A stretch of 64,000 nt of DNA. It comes from Virgisporangium ochraceum (GTDB lineage: Bacteria > Actinomycetota > Actinomycetes > Mycobacteriales > Micromonosporaceae). The position numbers were made by a program, and so were the translations under genes. The notes beneath the pieces were generated by a model. It saw only the letters and a program-made list of their open reading frames with translations. It was not told the DNA's origin and searched no databases. Positions 17,887-26,961 of the stretch are shown here, piece after piece (the first letter of the stretch is position 1; every line of letters starts with the position of its first letter). The stretch spans positions 1 to 64,000 of the forward strand of contig NZ_BOPH01000036.1 of the NCBI RefSeq assembly GCF_016863655.1, given 5' to 3'.

Positions 17887-18971
17887 CGCACGATCTCGTC
17901 CACGAGATCGGACACCTCCCGGCCGTCGGTGTCGAGGAGAACGTCGCAGACCCCCGCGCGCTCCCGGGCCTGTGCCGCCGCCCGGTCGGCGACCTCGCGT
18001 AGCGCCGGCTCCGGCCGCCCGATGAGCGGGTCGCCGGCGAGGTCGATGGCACCGACTCCCCGGCCGCGCCTCAGGATCCGCTCGCGCAGCGTGTCGGCGC
18101 CGGCGTCGAGCCGGTACACGGTCAGCCTCGCGGCCGGGAGCGCCGCGGCGTACGTGCGCAGCGCCTGCGCGGTCTCGACCTCGCCGCCCACCACCATCCG
18201 GCGGGCGCCCGCGCGGTGGTAGGTCGACCACAGCGCGGCCAGGTTGGCGGCCTTGAGCCGGTGGTCGGCGGGAGCCGGACGGTGGAAGCCGATCTGTTCG
18301 AGGTCGACGAACGCGGCATGGGTGCCCGACGTGCGGATCCGGTCGTACACCTGCCATCCGACCGTCGACTTGCCCACGCCCGTCACGCCGCACACCAGCA
18401 GCACCTCGCCGGGAGCGGCGCAGGCCAGCGAAGGTCCATTGTGGACAGACGGGTACGACGCGTCGAGCCGCACCCGGTCGACGACCTCGGCGACCCCCAA
18501 CCCGGTGGTGTCGACGCACTCGTCGTCGGCGTGATTCACCTCCAGCTCCGCGGCGTACGCCAGCTCGCGCGAGATGTCCTCACCCGGTCGCGCCCGGCCA
18601 GCCAACCGCCGGCGCAGTTCGCCCGGATCGGCCCGCAGCCGCAGCGTGCGCACCGCGGCGTGCGGCAGCAGGTCGCGGTCGACCCCGCGGCGGGCGTCGA
18701 CCACCCCGGAGACCACGAGCAACCGCGCCCCCGCGGCCCGCTGGTTGACCACCACCGCGTCGAGGTTGCGCGCCTTCATCCGGTACCGGCCGGGATCGTC
18801 GGGCGGTTCGGGCGTGCGGTCACCGGCCGTTGGCGGGCCGTGACACATCCCGAGCTGGTCGATGTCGACGTAACCGGCCGGAAAGTCGAGCCGGGTGAAC
18901 ACCTCCCAACCCACCGTGGTCTTGCCGACCCCCGGCGGACCGTACAGCCACAGCACCGGCAGAGCGTCCAC
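17868..18971 (-). CDS. Tandem P-loop kinase-like protein
   Basis: 367 residues with two complete AAA/adenylylsulfate-kinase-like P-loop domains: Walker A GPPGVGKT (11-18) and, in the second half, GVTGVGKST. Each is followed by a similar pattern (VGWEVF/VGWQVY, VDIDQLG/VDLEQIG, MKARNLDAV/LKAANLAAL), so the protein is an internal duplication of one roughly 180-residue module. It likely phosphorylates a small molecule or is a nucleotide-dependent switch; no substrate is evident. It is convergent with and slightly overlaps the SDR gene. Confidence 0.82.
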   Translation of the reverse strand: MDALPVLWLYGPPGVGKTTVGWEVFTRLDFPAGYVDIDQLGMCHGPPTAGDRTPEPPDDPGRYRMKARNLDAVVVNQRAAGARLLVVSGVVDARRGVDRDLLPHAAVRTLRLRADPGELRRRLAGRARPGEDISRELAYAAELEVNHADDECVDTTGLGVAEVVDRVRLDASYPSVHNGPSLACAAPGEVLLVCGVTGVGKSTVGWQVYDRIRTSGTHAAFVDLEQIGFHRPAPADHRLKAANLAALWSTYHRAGARRMVVGGEVETAQALRTYAAALPAARLTVYRLDAGADTLRERILRRGRGVGAIDLAGDPLIGRPEPALREVADRAAAQARERAGVCDVLLDTDGREVSDLVDEIVRYQGRG

Positions 18972-19065
18972 CCGTCCATCTCACCGCGTCCGGCAGGATA
19001 TTTTCGCCGGGCCGCTCAACCTTTCCCGCGGTGGCGTCGTCATGACCGCGACGAGAGGAGAACCC

Positions 19066-19581
19066 GTGCTATGGAAGCGGAGCTTCGAAGGGCTCGAGGC
19101 ACTGGTCGCCGAACGCGGCAACGCGTTGCTGGCCACCGCGGTACTGCTCACCGGCAGCCGCGCGGCGGGGGAGGACCTGCTGCAGTCGGCCCTGGAGCGG
19201 CTGATGCGGTCGTGGGGCAAGGTCCGTGAGGACCGGGAGGGCTACCTGCGCCGCATCATGTACAACCTGGCGGTCGACCAGTGGCGCCGGCGCAGGCGCC
19301 GTCCCGAGGTCTTCGTCACCGCCGAGCCGGTGGGCCCGACGGACCTCTCCGACGTCGTCGCCCTGCGGCAGGCGCTCGTCGTGGCACTGGCGCAGCTGCC
19401 GCCCCGCCAGCGGGCCGTGCTCGTCCTGCGGTACTGGGAGCAGCGCACCGAGGCCGAGACCGCCGAGATCCTCGGCTGCTCCGTCGGCAGCGTCAAGTCG
19501 ACCTCCTCGCGGGGCCTGTCCCGTCTCCGCGAGCTGACCGCGAGCTGGGACACCTTCCCGATCCCGAACGGAGCGATGTGA
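19066..19581 (+). CDS. SigE-family ECF-like RNA polymerase sigma factor
   Basis: 171 residues with sigma region 2 (NALLATAVLLTGSRAAGEDLLQSAL, then YLRRIMYNLAVDQWRRRRRR) and region 4 (LPPRQRAVLVLRYWEQRTEAETAEILGCSVGSVKS). This matches the actinobacterial SigE-family group. I start at GTG because AGGAG lies 5 nt upstream; an in-frame ATG at 19042 has no such site. The next gene overlaps the stop by one base (TGATG) and encodes a single-pass membrane protein, the usual partner arrangement. Confidence 0.88.
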   Translation: MLWKRSFEGLEALVAERGNALLATAVLLTGSRAAGEDLLQSALERLMRSWGKVREDREGYLRRIMYNLAVDQWRRRRRRPEVFVTAEPVGPTDLSDVVALRQALVVALAQLPPRQRAVLVLRYWEQRTEAETAEILGCSVGSVKSTSSRGLSRLRELTASWDTFPIPNGAM

Positions 19582-20471
19582 TGACCACCGACCTGGAAGA
19601 GCACCTGGCCGCCGGCATGCGCCAGGAGACGCGCGGCATCGCGCTCACCGACGACGTCCTGGGCCGCGCCCGGCGCGGCTACCGCCAGCGTGCCGCGGTG
19701 ACCCGGCTCGGTTACGGCCTCGGTGTGGTCGCCGTCGCCGGCGCGCTCGCCGCCGGGCTGTTCGTCACCGCGCCGGAGCAGACGAGCGACGAGACGGTGG
19801 CACAGCAGTCACCGGCGCTCCGGCTCGCGAACGCCGCCACGGCGAGCAACAGCACCAGCTACCGGATCCGGTTCGAGACGAAGGCCCGGGCGAGCAGCGA
19901 CGGCGTCCAGCAGCCGGAAGGCCCGCCCGTGGTGTGGGAGGGCGCGTTCGACCCGAACACGGCGACCGGGTACGCGAAGTCGTCCTTCGAGTGGGGGGTC
20001 ACCACCGAGCTCCTCATCAAGGGGACCCGCTACGTCGGCACGGAGCCCCGCGCCGACGGCAAGCTGCCGCCCGGCGAGCACGAGCAGTACAGCCTCTACG
20101 GGCAGTACCCCGGCACCCACGACCGGCTGACGTACGGCGCCGCGGAGATGCCGGTCCTCAACGCCGCCGCGCCCGACCCGGCGGGTCTGCTGAAGGCGCT
20201 GCGCGAGGCGGACGCCACGGTCACCGAGAAGCCCGACGGCACCCTGACCTTCTCCTATGCCACCACGGCCGATCACGGCTCGCAGACGTTCAAGGGTGAC
20301 GTGACCCTCGACGGCACCGGCCGCATCGCGTCGATGGTCGTCGTGGCCACCTGGGAGACGACCATCAAGAAGCGCCTGGACAAGGGCGAGGTCATGATGA
20401 CGACCACGTTCTCCGACTGGGGCCTGCCGGTCACCGTCGAACGCCCGGCGAAGGTGCAGCCGGTCACATGA
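19581..20471 (+). CDS. Sigma-linked single-pass membrane protein, probable regulator
   Basis: 296 residues: a short cytoplasmic N-terminus, one transmembrane segment at about 43-64 (LGYGLGVVAVAGALAAGLFVTA) and an extracytoplasmic domain. The outer domain (YRIRFETKA..., DGTLTFSYATTADHGSQTFKGDVTLDG...) resembles LppX/LolA-like beta folds in outline only. Translationally coupled to the sigma gene, it probably senses an envelope signal and holds or tunes the sigma factor. No zinc-binding HxxxCxxC motif is present, so it is not a standard ZAS anti-sigma factor. A strong hairpin follows the stop. Confidence 0.7.
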   Translation: MTTDLEEHLAAGMRQETRGIALTDDVLGRARRGYRQRAAVTRLGYGLGVVAVAGALAAGLFVTAPEQTSDETVAQQSPALRLANAATASNSTSYRIRFETKARASSDGVQQPEGPPVVWEGAFDPNTATGYAKSSFEWGVTTELLIKGTRYVGTEPRADGKLPPGEHEQYSLYGQYPGTHDRLTYGAAEMPVLNAAAPDPAGLLKALREADATVTEKPDGTLTFSYATTADHGSQTFKGDVTLDGTGRIASMVVVATWETTIKKRLDKGEVMMTTTFSDWGLPVTVERPAKVQPVT

Positions 20472-20477
20472 AGGGAA

Positions 20478-20506
20478 CCGCGGAGGGCCCGAGCGGCCCT
20501 CCGCGG
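20478..20506. terminator. Bidirectional hairpin terminator between convergent genes
   Basis: A perfect 12-bp stem (CCGCGGAGGGCC / GGCCCTCCGCGG) with a five-base loop sits between the stop of the sigma-linked gene and the stop of cvnD, which converge. There is no T-tract, as is common in high-G+C actinomycetes. Confidence 0.8.
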
Positions 20507-20508
20507 CG

Positions 20509-21105
20509 TCACGCGTCGACGCGCTTGCGCCGGCCGATCTCGTTGGCGTGCTGCAGCAGCGTGATGAGCACGTTCTTGCTCGACTCCCGCTCGCGCGCGT
20601 CGCACAGCAGGACCGGTACGCCGTCGTCGAGGTTGAGGGCGAGTTGGACGTCTTCGAGTTCGTACTGTTTGGCGCCCTCGAAGCAGTTCACCGCGACGAC
20701 GAACGGCGTGCCGCGCCGCTCGAAGTAGTCCACCGACGGGAAGCAGTCGGCGAGGCGCCGCGTGTCGGCGAGCACCACCGCGCCGATCGCGCCGATCGCG
20801 AGTTCGTCCCAGACGAACCAGAAGCGGCTCTGCCCCGGGGTGCCGAACAGGTACAGGATCAGCTCGGGCGAGAGGGTGATCCGGCCGAAGTCCATGGCGA
20901 CGGTCGTGGTCGCCTTCTCCTCGATGCCCGACAGGTTGTCGATGCCGATGCCCTCTTCGGTGAGCACCTCTTCGGTACGCAGTGGCCCGGTCTCGCTGAC
21001 CGCGCCGACCATGGTGGTCTTCCCGGCGCCGAACCCGCCGGCGACGATGATCTTGATGGTGGTCGGCAGTACGGCAGGCACGGGGTCAGAGAGCACGGAG
21101 TCCAT
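20509..21105 (-). CDS. cvnD: CvnD-type conservon GTPase
   Basis: 198 residues with Ras-like GTPase motifs: P-loop GGFGAGKTT near residues 23-31, a switch region with FGTPGQSRFWFVWDE, and VAVNCFEGA in the NKxD position (altered, as usual in this family). Last gene of a cvnABCD conservon, in which a membrane sensor-like protein, a roadblock protein, a DUF742 protein and this GTPase form a membrane-associated complex analogous to eukaryotic G-protein signalling. The ATG lies inside the 3' end of cvnC (20-bp overlap). Confidence 0.93.
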   Translation of the reverse strand: MDSVLSDPVPAVLPTTIKIIVAGGFGAGKTTMVGAVSETGPLRTEEVLTEEGIGIDNLSGIEEKATTTVAMDFGRITLSPELILYLFGTPGQSRFWFVWDELAIGAIGAVVLADTRRLADCFPSVDYFERRGTPFVVAVNCFEGAKQYELEDVQLALNLDDGVPVLLCDARERESSKNVLITLLQHANEIGRRKRVDA

Positions 21106-21463
21106 TGATCGCCGCCTCGATGATGTGCGTGTCGGTGAACCCGTCCGGCGCTTGGGGTTCCTGGATGTGCACCAGTCCACGTTCCAGCAGGTCACCGAGC
21201 ATCACGCGGATGGTGCCGAGCGGCAGCTGCAGGTACGCGGCCAGCTCGGCGACCGACTGCGGGCGGGTGCCGAGCCGCAGGATCGACGCGTGCTCCGGCC
21301 CGATGCCGATGTCGTGCGGCGTCGCGGGGCGCAGCGTCGTCACGAGCGAGATGATGTCGAAGTCGCCGTGGGCGTGGCGGGTGCGTCCGCGGGTGATCGC
21401 GTACGGGCGCACCACCGGGCCGGCGTGGTCGTCGACCCAGAGCTCGTCGGGGGTCTCACTCAT
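21086..21463 (-). CDS. cvnC: CvnC-type DUF742 protein
   Basis: 125 residues matching DUF742: VRPYAITRGRT near the start and a winged-helix-like stretch (SVAELAAYLQLPLGTIRVMLGDLLERGLV). The family is found almost only in conservons. It overlaps cvnB by 8 bp and cvnD by 20 bp, so the three are translationally coupled. Its precise role is unknown; it is thought to contact the GTPase or sensor component. Confidence 0.93.
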   Translation of the reverse strand: MSETPDELWVDDHAGPVVRPYAITRGRTRHAHGDFDIISLVTTLRPATPHDIGIGPEHASILRLGTRPQSVAELAAYLQLPLGTIRVMLGDLLERGLVHIQEPQAPDGFTDTHIIEAAINGLRAL

Positions 21464-21881
21464 CCGGAACCTCGCCGGAGGACGGCGGTTCGGTGGTTCG
21501 CTGGGGCGAGGTCAGGAACCGGTCGGCTCGGGTGACGAGCATGGCCATCTCGTAGGCGATCAGCCCGAGGTCGGCGTCCTCCGAGGCCAGCACGGCCAGG
21601 CACGCGCCGTGCCCGGCGGCCGTGATGAGCAGGAACGACGACGCCATCTCGACGATGACCTGCTGCACCGGCCCGCCCTTGAACCGGTTGCCCGCGCCGC
21701 GGGCCAGGCTCTGGATCCCGGAGGCGATCGCGGCCAGGTGCTCGCCGTCGTCCTTGCTCAGGCCGTGGGACGAGGCCTTCAGCAGGCCGTCGACGGAGAG
21801 CACGACGGCGTGCTCGGCTTGCTTGACCCGACCGACGAGGTCATCGAGTAACCAGGTCAGGTCGACATTCGGTGTCGCCAT
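21456..21881 (-). CDS. cvnB: CvnB-type roadblock/LC7 protein
   Basis: 141 residues with a Roadblock/LC7 fold: LTWLLDDLVGRVKQAEHAVVLSVDGLLKASS, GIQSLARGAGNRF and ITAAGHGACLAVLASEDADLGLIAYEM. In the family these proteins bind and regulate small GTPases, here CvnD. It follows cvnA after 23 bp. Confidence 0.94.
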   Translation of the reverse strand: MATPNVDLTWLLDDLVGRVKQAEHAVVLSVDGLLKASSHGLSKDDGEHLAAIASGIQSLARGAGNRFKGGPVQQVIVEMASSFLLITAAGHGACLAVLASEDADLGLIAYEMAMLVTRADRFLTSPQRTTEPPSSGEVPDE

Positions 21882-21904
21882 CTGTGCCTCTCGTCGTTCT
21901 CGGT

Positions 21905-24235
21905 CTACCGGTCGCCCGTGTCCGGTGGGTGGCTGGGGTCGCGCGGTGGCAGCTCGGCCCGCGCCCGTCGGGTGCCCGCCTGGTACGACGCGATCATGCT
22001 GCGGACCCGTTCCGGCGGACGGGGGCGGTCCTCGGGTTCGGCGGCCGGCGGCGGCGCGTCGTCCTGGAGCGGCGTGGGAAGGTTCGCCTGGCGGTTGCGC
22101 ACCGGGAGACCGGTGGAGGTCTGGCGCTGCACCACCGGCTCGTCGCGGGGCGCGGTGGTCGGTGCGGTCGCGGCCGTCGTCACGGTGTGGGCTGACCGCG
22201 TGGAGCCCGCCGTTTCTCCGGAACCCGCGACCGGCGTGGGCTTCGCGGCGCGTTCGGCCGGCGCACCGACGACGGCGGGCACCGGGACCGGCTCGTCGGC
22301 CAGCTCGCTGATCAGCTCGCGGGGGATGAGGACGATCGCGGTCGTGCCCCCGTACGGCGACTCGCGCAGCTGCACCCGCATCCGGTGCCGCTCGGCGAGC
22401 CGGCTCACGACGAACAGCCCGAGCCGCACCGCGCTGAGGTTGAACTCCGGCGGGCGGGCGATGAGCCGGTTCGCGTCGGCCAGCTCCTGCTCGGTCATGC
22501 CGAGCCCGCGGTCCTCGATCTCCACGACGTAGCCGTTCGCCACGAGCTGGCTCTTGACCTGGACCTCGGTGTGCGGCGGCGAGAACGACAACGCGTTCTC
22601 GACGAGCTCGGCCAGCAGGTGGATGACGTCGCTGACGGCCCGGCCGGCGAGCCCGTACTCACCGGTCGGCAGCACGGTGACCCGCGTGTAGTCCTCGACC
22701 TCGGCGACCGCGCCGCGGATCACGTCGACGATCGGGACGGTGCGCCGCCAGGCCCGGCCCGGTGTCGCGCCCGAGAGCACGATGAGGTTCTCGGCGTTGC
22801 GCCGCATGCGGGTTGCCAGGTGGTCGAGCCGGAACAGGTCGTCGAGCTGGGCGGCGTTGTCGTGCCGGCGTTCCATCTCGTCGAGCAGCGTCAGCTGCCG
22901 GTGCACCAGGGCCTGCGTGCGCCGGGCCAGGTTGAGGAAGATGTCGCGGACCCCGCGCCGCAGCTCGGCCTGTTCGACCGCGACCCGCACGGCGGTCTCC
23001 TGCACGGCGTTGAACGTCTGGCCGACCTGGCCGATCTCGTCGCTGCCGAACTCCAACGGCGGCGCCTCGGTGGCGACGTCGACGGTCTCTCCGCGGCTGA
23101 GCCGGTCGACGACGTCGGGCAGCCGCTCGTTGGCCAGGTGCCGGGCCGCCTCACGCAGGCGTTCCAGCTGCCGCAGCAGGGCCCGCGCCGTCGTGATCGC
23201 CACGATGACCGACGCGATGACGGTCAGGAGCCCGAGGCCGGCCGCGAGCAGCACCCGGATGACCACCCAGATGGCGACCGGGGTGGCGCGTTCGACCAGC
23301 GCCTCGCCACCGGTGAGGACGACGTCGAGGAGGGCCTGCTGGGCGTCGTCGGCGGTCTTGCGCCAGGCGTCGGCGGTGATCTGCAGCCGCAGCGCCGGTC
23401 GCGCGTCCGCGATGATCTTGTCTTCGGCCGCGCGCAACGCGGTGGCCGCGGGACCGGCGACCATCGCCTCGTACCGGCCGCGGTCGGCGTCGGGAAGCCG
23501 GTCGGCCGCGGCGGCGGCGATCATCCGGTGGTTGCCGACGAACTGGGTGAAGCGGACGTACTCGGCGTCGTTCATGCGACCAGCGGCGAGCGCGCCGGTG
23601 ACCAGCGCGTCCTCGCGCGACATCAGCTCGCGGGCCTGGTTCAGCTCGATGAACGTGGTGGTGTCCTGTGCGATGCCGGGGTCGTCGAGCTGCCCGAGGG
23701 CGGAGTAGACCTGGAAGATCGAGTCGACGACGACGTTGTACGCCTCGGCGGCGGCGACCCGGTCGATGGCACGGTTGTCGATGTCGGAGCGCAGCACGGG
23801 CAGCCCGTCGAGCCGCTCGACGAGCTGGTCGAGCCGCTCCCGCAGGTCGTCGTCGGTGGCGATGCCCGCCAGCCGGCCGTCGAGGGAGTCCTTGAACGTC
23901 GTGACCAGCCCGTCGATCTTCTGCCGGTGGGCGTCGAGCTCGGCCGGCTTCGGGCCGCTCGCGGTGCCGAGGAACCCGATCGACATCCGCCGCTCCACCT
24001 GCAGATCGAGCAGCAGCGGTTCGGAGGGTTCGTAGACGGCGGTGTTGAGTGTCTGCACCCCGAGCAGGTTCAGGCCGTCCCGCAGCGTCACCCACGCCGC
24101 GAACGCCCAGAGCGCCGTCAGGGAGAGCAGGAGAGCAACGATCTTGGTACGCAGGCGCGACCCACGGGAGCCCATCACACCATCCACAGCCTGGGATTTG
24201 CCGGAACCCGCACCCTCTCGGTTCGGATCGGCCAC
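21905..24235 (-). CDS. cvnA: CvnA-type membrane sensor with histidine-kinase-like ATPase domain
   Basis: 776 residues. Two transmembrane segments (about 31-51 and about 325-350) bracket a helical extracytoplasmic nitrate/bromide-sensor-like domain (PSEPLLLDLQVERRMSIGFL...). Inside are a HAMP-like linker and a C-terminal HATPase_c domain with N-box LAELVENALSFSPP and G-box DRGLGM. A low-complexity Pro/Ala/Thr tail follows. No clear phospho-accepting His in an H-box was recognised, as expected for conservon A proteins. It presumably relays an outside signal to CvnB-CvnD. The start is a GTG, with 118 bp separating it from the upstream terpene operon. Confidence 0.93.
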   Translation of the reverse strand: MADPNREGAGSGKSQAVDGVMGSRGSRLRTKIVALLLSLTALWAFAAWVTLRDGLNLLGVQTLNTAVYEPSEPLLLDLQVERRMSIGFLGTASGPKPAELDAHRQKIDGLVTTFKDSLDGRLAGIATDDDLRERLDQLVERLDGLPVLRSDIDNRAIDRVAAAEAYNVVVDSIFQVYSALGQLDDPGIAQDTTTFIELNQARELMSREDALVTGALAAGRMNDAEYVRFTQFVGNHRMIAAAAADRLPDADRGRYEAMVAGPAATALRAAEDKIIADARPALRLQITADAWRKTADDAQQALLDVVLTGGEALVERATPVAIWVVIRVLLAAGLGLLTVIASVIVAITTARALLRQLERLREAARHLANERLPDVVDRLSRGETVDVATEAPPLEFGSDEIGQVGQTFNAVQETAVRVAVEQAELRRGVRDIFLNLARRTQALVHRQLTLLDEMERRHDNAAQLDDLFRLDHLATRMRRNAENLIVLSGATPGRAWRRTVPIVDVIRGAVAEVEDYTRVTVLPTGEYGLAGRAVSDVIHLLAELVENALSFSPPHTEVQVKSQLVANGYVVEIEDRGLGMTEQELADANRLIARPPEFNLSAVRLGLFVVSRLAERHRMRVQLRESPYGGTTAIVLIPRELISELADEPVPVPAVVGAPAERAAKPTPVAGSGETAGSTRSAHTVTTAATAPTTAPRDEPVVQRQTSTGLPVRNRQANLPTPLQDDAPPPAAEPEDRPRPPERVRSMIASYQAGTRRARAELPPRDPSHPPDTGDR

Positions 24236-24353
24236 CGTTCACGCCGGGTTTGTGGCCCGTCGCTCACCGCGTAGCACCCGGGGCACGCTATCAGTACACG
24301 CTTCGCATTCCAATACAAACGTTACGAAGCGGTGATCTTCCCTGCGCGAATCG

Positions 24354-25910
24354 TCAGACTATATCGACCGATGGCCGAGGTCCGCGGTCGCTGGCCAGGT
24401 GCAGCGCGGCGATTGTGAATGCGCGCACGATGGCACCGGGTCGGTAGAGGTCCTTGTCGTGCCACAGCGCGGGTCCCGGTGCGTCGATCGTTTCCAGAAG
24501 GTACGCGCGACCACGTGCGACGGCCCGCTCGGTGCGGCCGTCGGGTGTCCGTCTGGTACCCAGCAGGACGTGCATCGCGTACGCGGTCTCCTCGGTGGTT
24601 CCGGTCCATCGACCCCAGGAACCGTCGGGTCGTTGGGTGTCGAGCACCCACGCCACGGCCCGGTCGACCGCGGGCGTGACCGCCCGGGCCGCCGGCCCCC
24701 ACCGGCCGAACCGGTCCAACGCGAGGACACAGCACGATGTCGCATAGTACAAAGACGCGTGCCATCGGTCGATCCACGGACCGTCGCTTGTCTGGTGGTC
24801 GCACAGCCACCCCGCCAGCCGGTCCACAGTGGGCACCAGACTGTCCGAGATGGACACACCCCCGGTCGCGACGTGCATTCCGAGGGCGTCGAGGACGTGG
24901 GCGTTGGTGGTCACCGATACGCCGTTCTCGCCGGGCCAGGTGCAGAAATGCCCGTCGACCCGGTACCGCAGCAGGCATCCGGGGTCCGCCGGCACGCCGA
25001 GCGACGCGAGTGCGAACAGCGCCACCGACGTCGTGTCGGCGTCCGCCGGCAGGCCCGGCCCGGCGGCGGTGCCGTCCGGGCCGAGCGCCGCGGCCAGGTC
25101 ACGCGCCATCGCGGTCGGCGCCGTGAAGGGGACGCCCGTCCGCGCGAGCGTGCTGAGCACCCACGACCGTTCGAACACGGGGATCGGCAGCGCGCACGGC
25201 ACCGGTCCACCGTGCCGGCGCACCACGGTCTCCAGATACTCCAGCGACGCCAGCGCCGGCCCGGCGGCGTCCGGCCGCGATGCCAGCCAGGCGGCCGTCG
25301 CCGCCGGCGACGCGCCGACGATGCCCGACGACCACCCCGCGCCCGGCGGCGGCACGGGATGCACCGCCGGCGCGGCCCGCACGAGGTCGGCCACGGACTC
25401 GGCGGCGTGCAGGAGCTTGTCCGGCACCGGTGCGCCCGAGAGCAGCAGCCGGCGTACGGCCGCGAGCCGACCGCCGGTCATGCCCGCCGGCAGCGGCAGC
25501 GGCGGTCGGCCACCGGCGCGGTGGAGGTGGTCGTTGACCTGGCCGACCAGGGCCGGCACCAGCAGGTCGGCGGCGGGCGTGTCCGGCACCGTCGCGAGGC
25601 GGGGGATGAGCGCGGCCAGCGCGCGCAGCCCCCGGTCGGCGGCCGCGGAGGCGTCCGTCGACAGCAGCGCCCCGACCGCGCTCAACGTGGGGACCAGCGC
25701 GTACCCGTCGGGTGCGCCCCACGTCCCGTCGGGGTGTTGGGTGTCGACGAGCCACCGCACCCGCTCGGCGTGGCCGGTGAGCCACGGCGCCAGCGTCACC
25801 AGCCGACCGGTCTCGTACACCGACGGGGACGTCTGCCCCCACGGCTCGCGCGCCATGCCGTCGAACAGGCCGCGCACCGCACCCGCCACGCCGGTGACGT
25901 GGAGCGTCAC
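24354..25910 (-). CDS. Class II terpene cyclase with DxDTT motif
   Basis: 518 residues, typical for bacterial class II (protonation-initiated) cyclases with a beta-gamma fold. The catalytic acid region reads LPADADTTS, a DxDTT variant at residues 290-294 of the usual DxDD. QW-type repeats are present (QHPDGTWG at 58-65, QRPDGSWGRW later). I recall DxDTT being reported for some bacterial drimenyl-type sesquiterpene cyclases, so the substrate could be farnesyl or geranylgeranyl diphosphate. The GTG start overlaps the stop of the class I gene (GTGA), so the two enzymes are co-translated and probably act in sequence. Confidence 0.85.
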   Translation of the reverse strand: MTLHVTGVAGAVRGLFDGMAREPWGQTSPSVYETGRLVTLAPWLTGHAERVRWLVDTQHPDGTWGAPDGYALVPTLSAVGALLSTDASAAADRGLRALAALIPRLATVPDTPAADLLVPALVGQVNDHLHRAGGRPPLPLPAGMTGGRLAAVRRLLLSGAPVPDKLLHAAESVADLVRAAPAVHPVPPPGAGWSSGIVGASPAATAAWLASRPDAAGPALASLEYLETVVRRHGGPVPCALPIPVFERSWVLSTLARTGVPFTAPTAMARDLAAALGPDGTAAGPGLPADADTTSVALFALASLGVPADPGCLLRYRVDGHFCTWPGENGVSVTTNAHVLDALGMHVATGGVSISDSLVPTVDRLAGWLCDHQTSDGPWIDRWHASLYYATSCCVLALDRFGRWGPAARAVTPAVDRAVAWVLDTQRPDGSWGRWTGTTEETAYAMHVLLGTRRTPDGRTERAVARGRAYLLETIDAPGPALWHDKDLYRPGAIVRAFTIAALHLASDRGPRPSVDIV

Positions 25911-26821
25911 AGACGTCCCCAGAAGTCGCCGACCCGGTAGAAGCCGGAGCTGAACCCGATCTGCCGGGCCAGATACACCGCTTCCCGCGGACAGTGCTCC
26001 GTCAGCGGCTCCAGCATGCCGAGGCACTCCTCGACGAGCCCGGCGACCATCGCGGTCGCCTCGGCCCGGTCGACGCCGAGCATCAGGACGTTCACGTCGC
26101 CCCACGCGACGTCGCGCTCGTACGTCGCGAGGTCGTTGACCAGCCGCAGGATCCGCTGCACGACCCGGCCCGCCGCGGTGAGGTCGGGCAGGTGCGCGAG
26201 CGTCGCCGCCTCGCCCAGCGCGATCCAGTGCGAGACGTTGACGAACGACGACGCGAAGCTGTCGGAGTTGGCGAGGTACCGGGCGAGCGTCGGCAGCGGC
26301 CCGCCGGCGGCGTGGTCGAGCGTCCACCGCCGTTCGCGGGCCATCGCGCCGAGCACCAGCCGCAGCTCCGTGCTCCAGGCCCGGCGCAGCGTGCGGGTAC
26401 CCGGGCCCAGCGAGGCCCGGATCTCGGCGAGGAACCGGCCGAGCGCGTCGTCGTCGGCGGGCTCGCGACCGCCGGCGACGGCCAGGCAGCGCGCGACGAC
26501 GGCGTCGGCCTCGCCGGCCGTCTTCGCCCGGTAGTCGATGCGCCAGTCGGCGGCGCACATCCACAACGCCGTGCGGTTGGCGACCGTGAGCTGGTCACCC
26601 GTGCACCAGGGTGCCGCGTTGGCGTTCGCGAGCGCGACCGAGCCGAACAGCGTCCCGTCGAAGGGTTTCGGCGGGAACAGCTCGGGATACGCGACGGCGC
26701 GGTCGGTGAGGTCGCGCTGGCCGCGGGCGGCGAGTGCGCCGACCCGGCCGCTCTCGGTCGCCTGCGACAACGCCTCCGTCAGGGTCGCGGCGACGGGAGC
26801 CGGGTCCGCGACGGCGGTCAA
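25907..26821 (-). CDS. Class I terpene synthase-like protein
   Basis: 304 residues, all-helical in character. A divergent aspartate-rich motif DWRID lies at 92-96 in place of DDxxD. An NSE-like triad NDLATYERD at 229-237 gives N229, T233 and D237. The spacing of about 137 residues between the two motifs is normal for class I synthases. It probably ionises the product of the neighbouring class II cyclase. Start: an in-frame stop lies just upstream and no ATG or GTG is available, so TTG at 26821 is the best choice, although no Shine-Dalgarno is visible. First gene of the pair. Confidence 0.78.
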   Translation of the reverse strand: MTAVADPAPVAATLTEALSQATESGRVGALAARGQRDLTDRAVAYPELFPPKPFDGTLFGSVALANANAAPWCTGDQLTVANRTALWMCAADWRIDYRAKTAGEADAVVARCLAVAGGREPADDDALGRFLAEIRASLGPGTRTLRRAWSTELRLVLGAMARERRWTLDHAAGGPLPTLARYLANSDSFASSFVNVSHWIALGEAATLAHLPDLTAAGRVVQRILRLVNDLATYERDVAWGDVNVLMLGVDRAEATAMVAGLVEECLGMLEPLTEHCPREAVYLARQIGFSSGFYRVGDFWGRL

Positions 26822-26961
26822 GGCAGTACGTCAGACAATGGAGGAACCCCCTTTGCCGCGGACCGTCCTTTGTGGTCGGACGGGTGCCAGGCAGGGGTAG
26901 ATCATCGCACCTGTGATCAAGCGAGCGCTAGGCAGGCAGTGATGGTCATCGTTCATTCATG

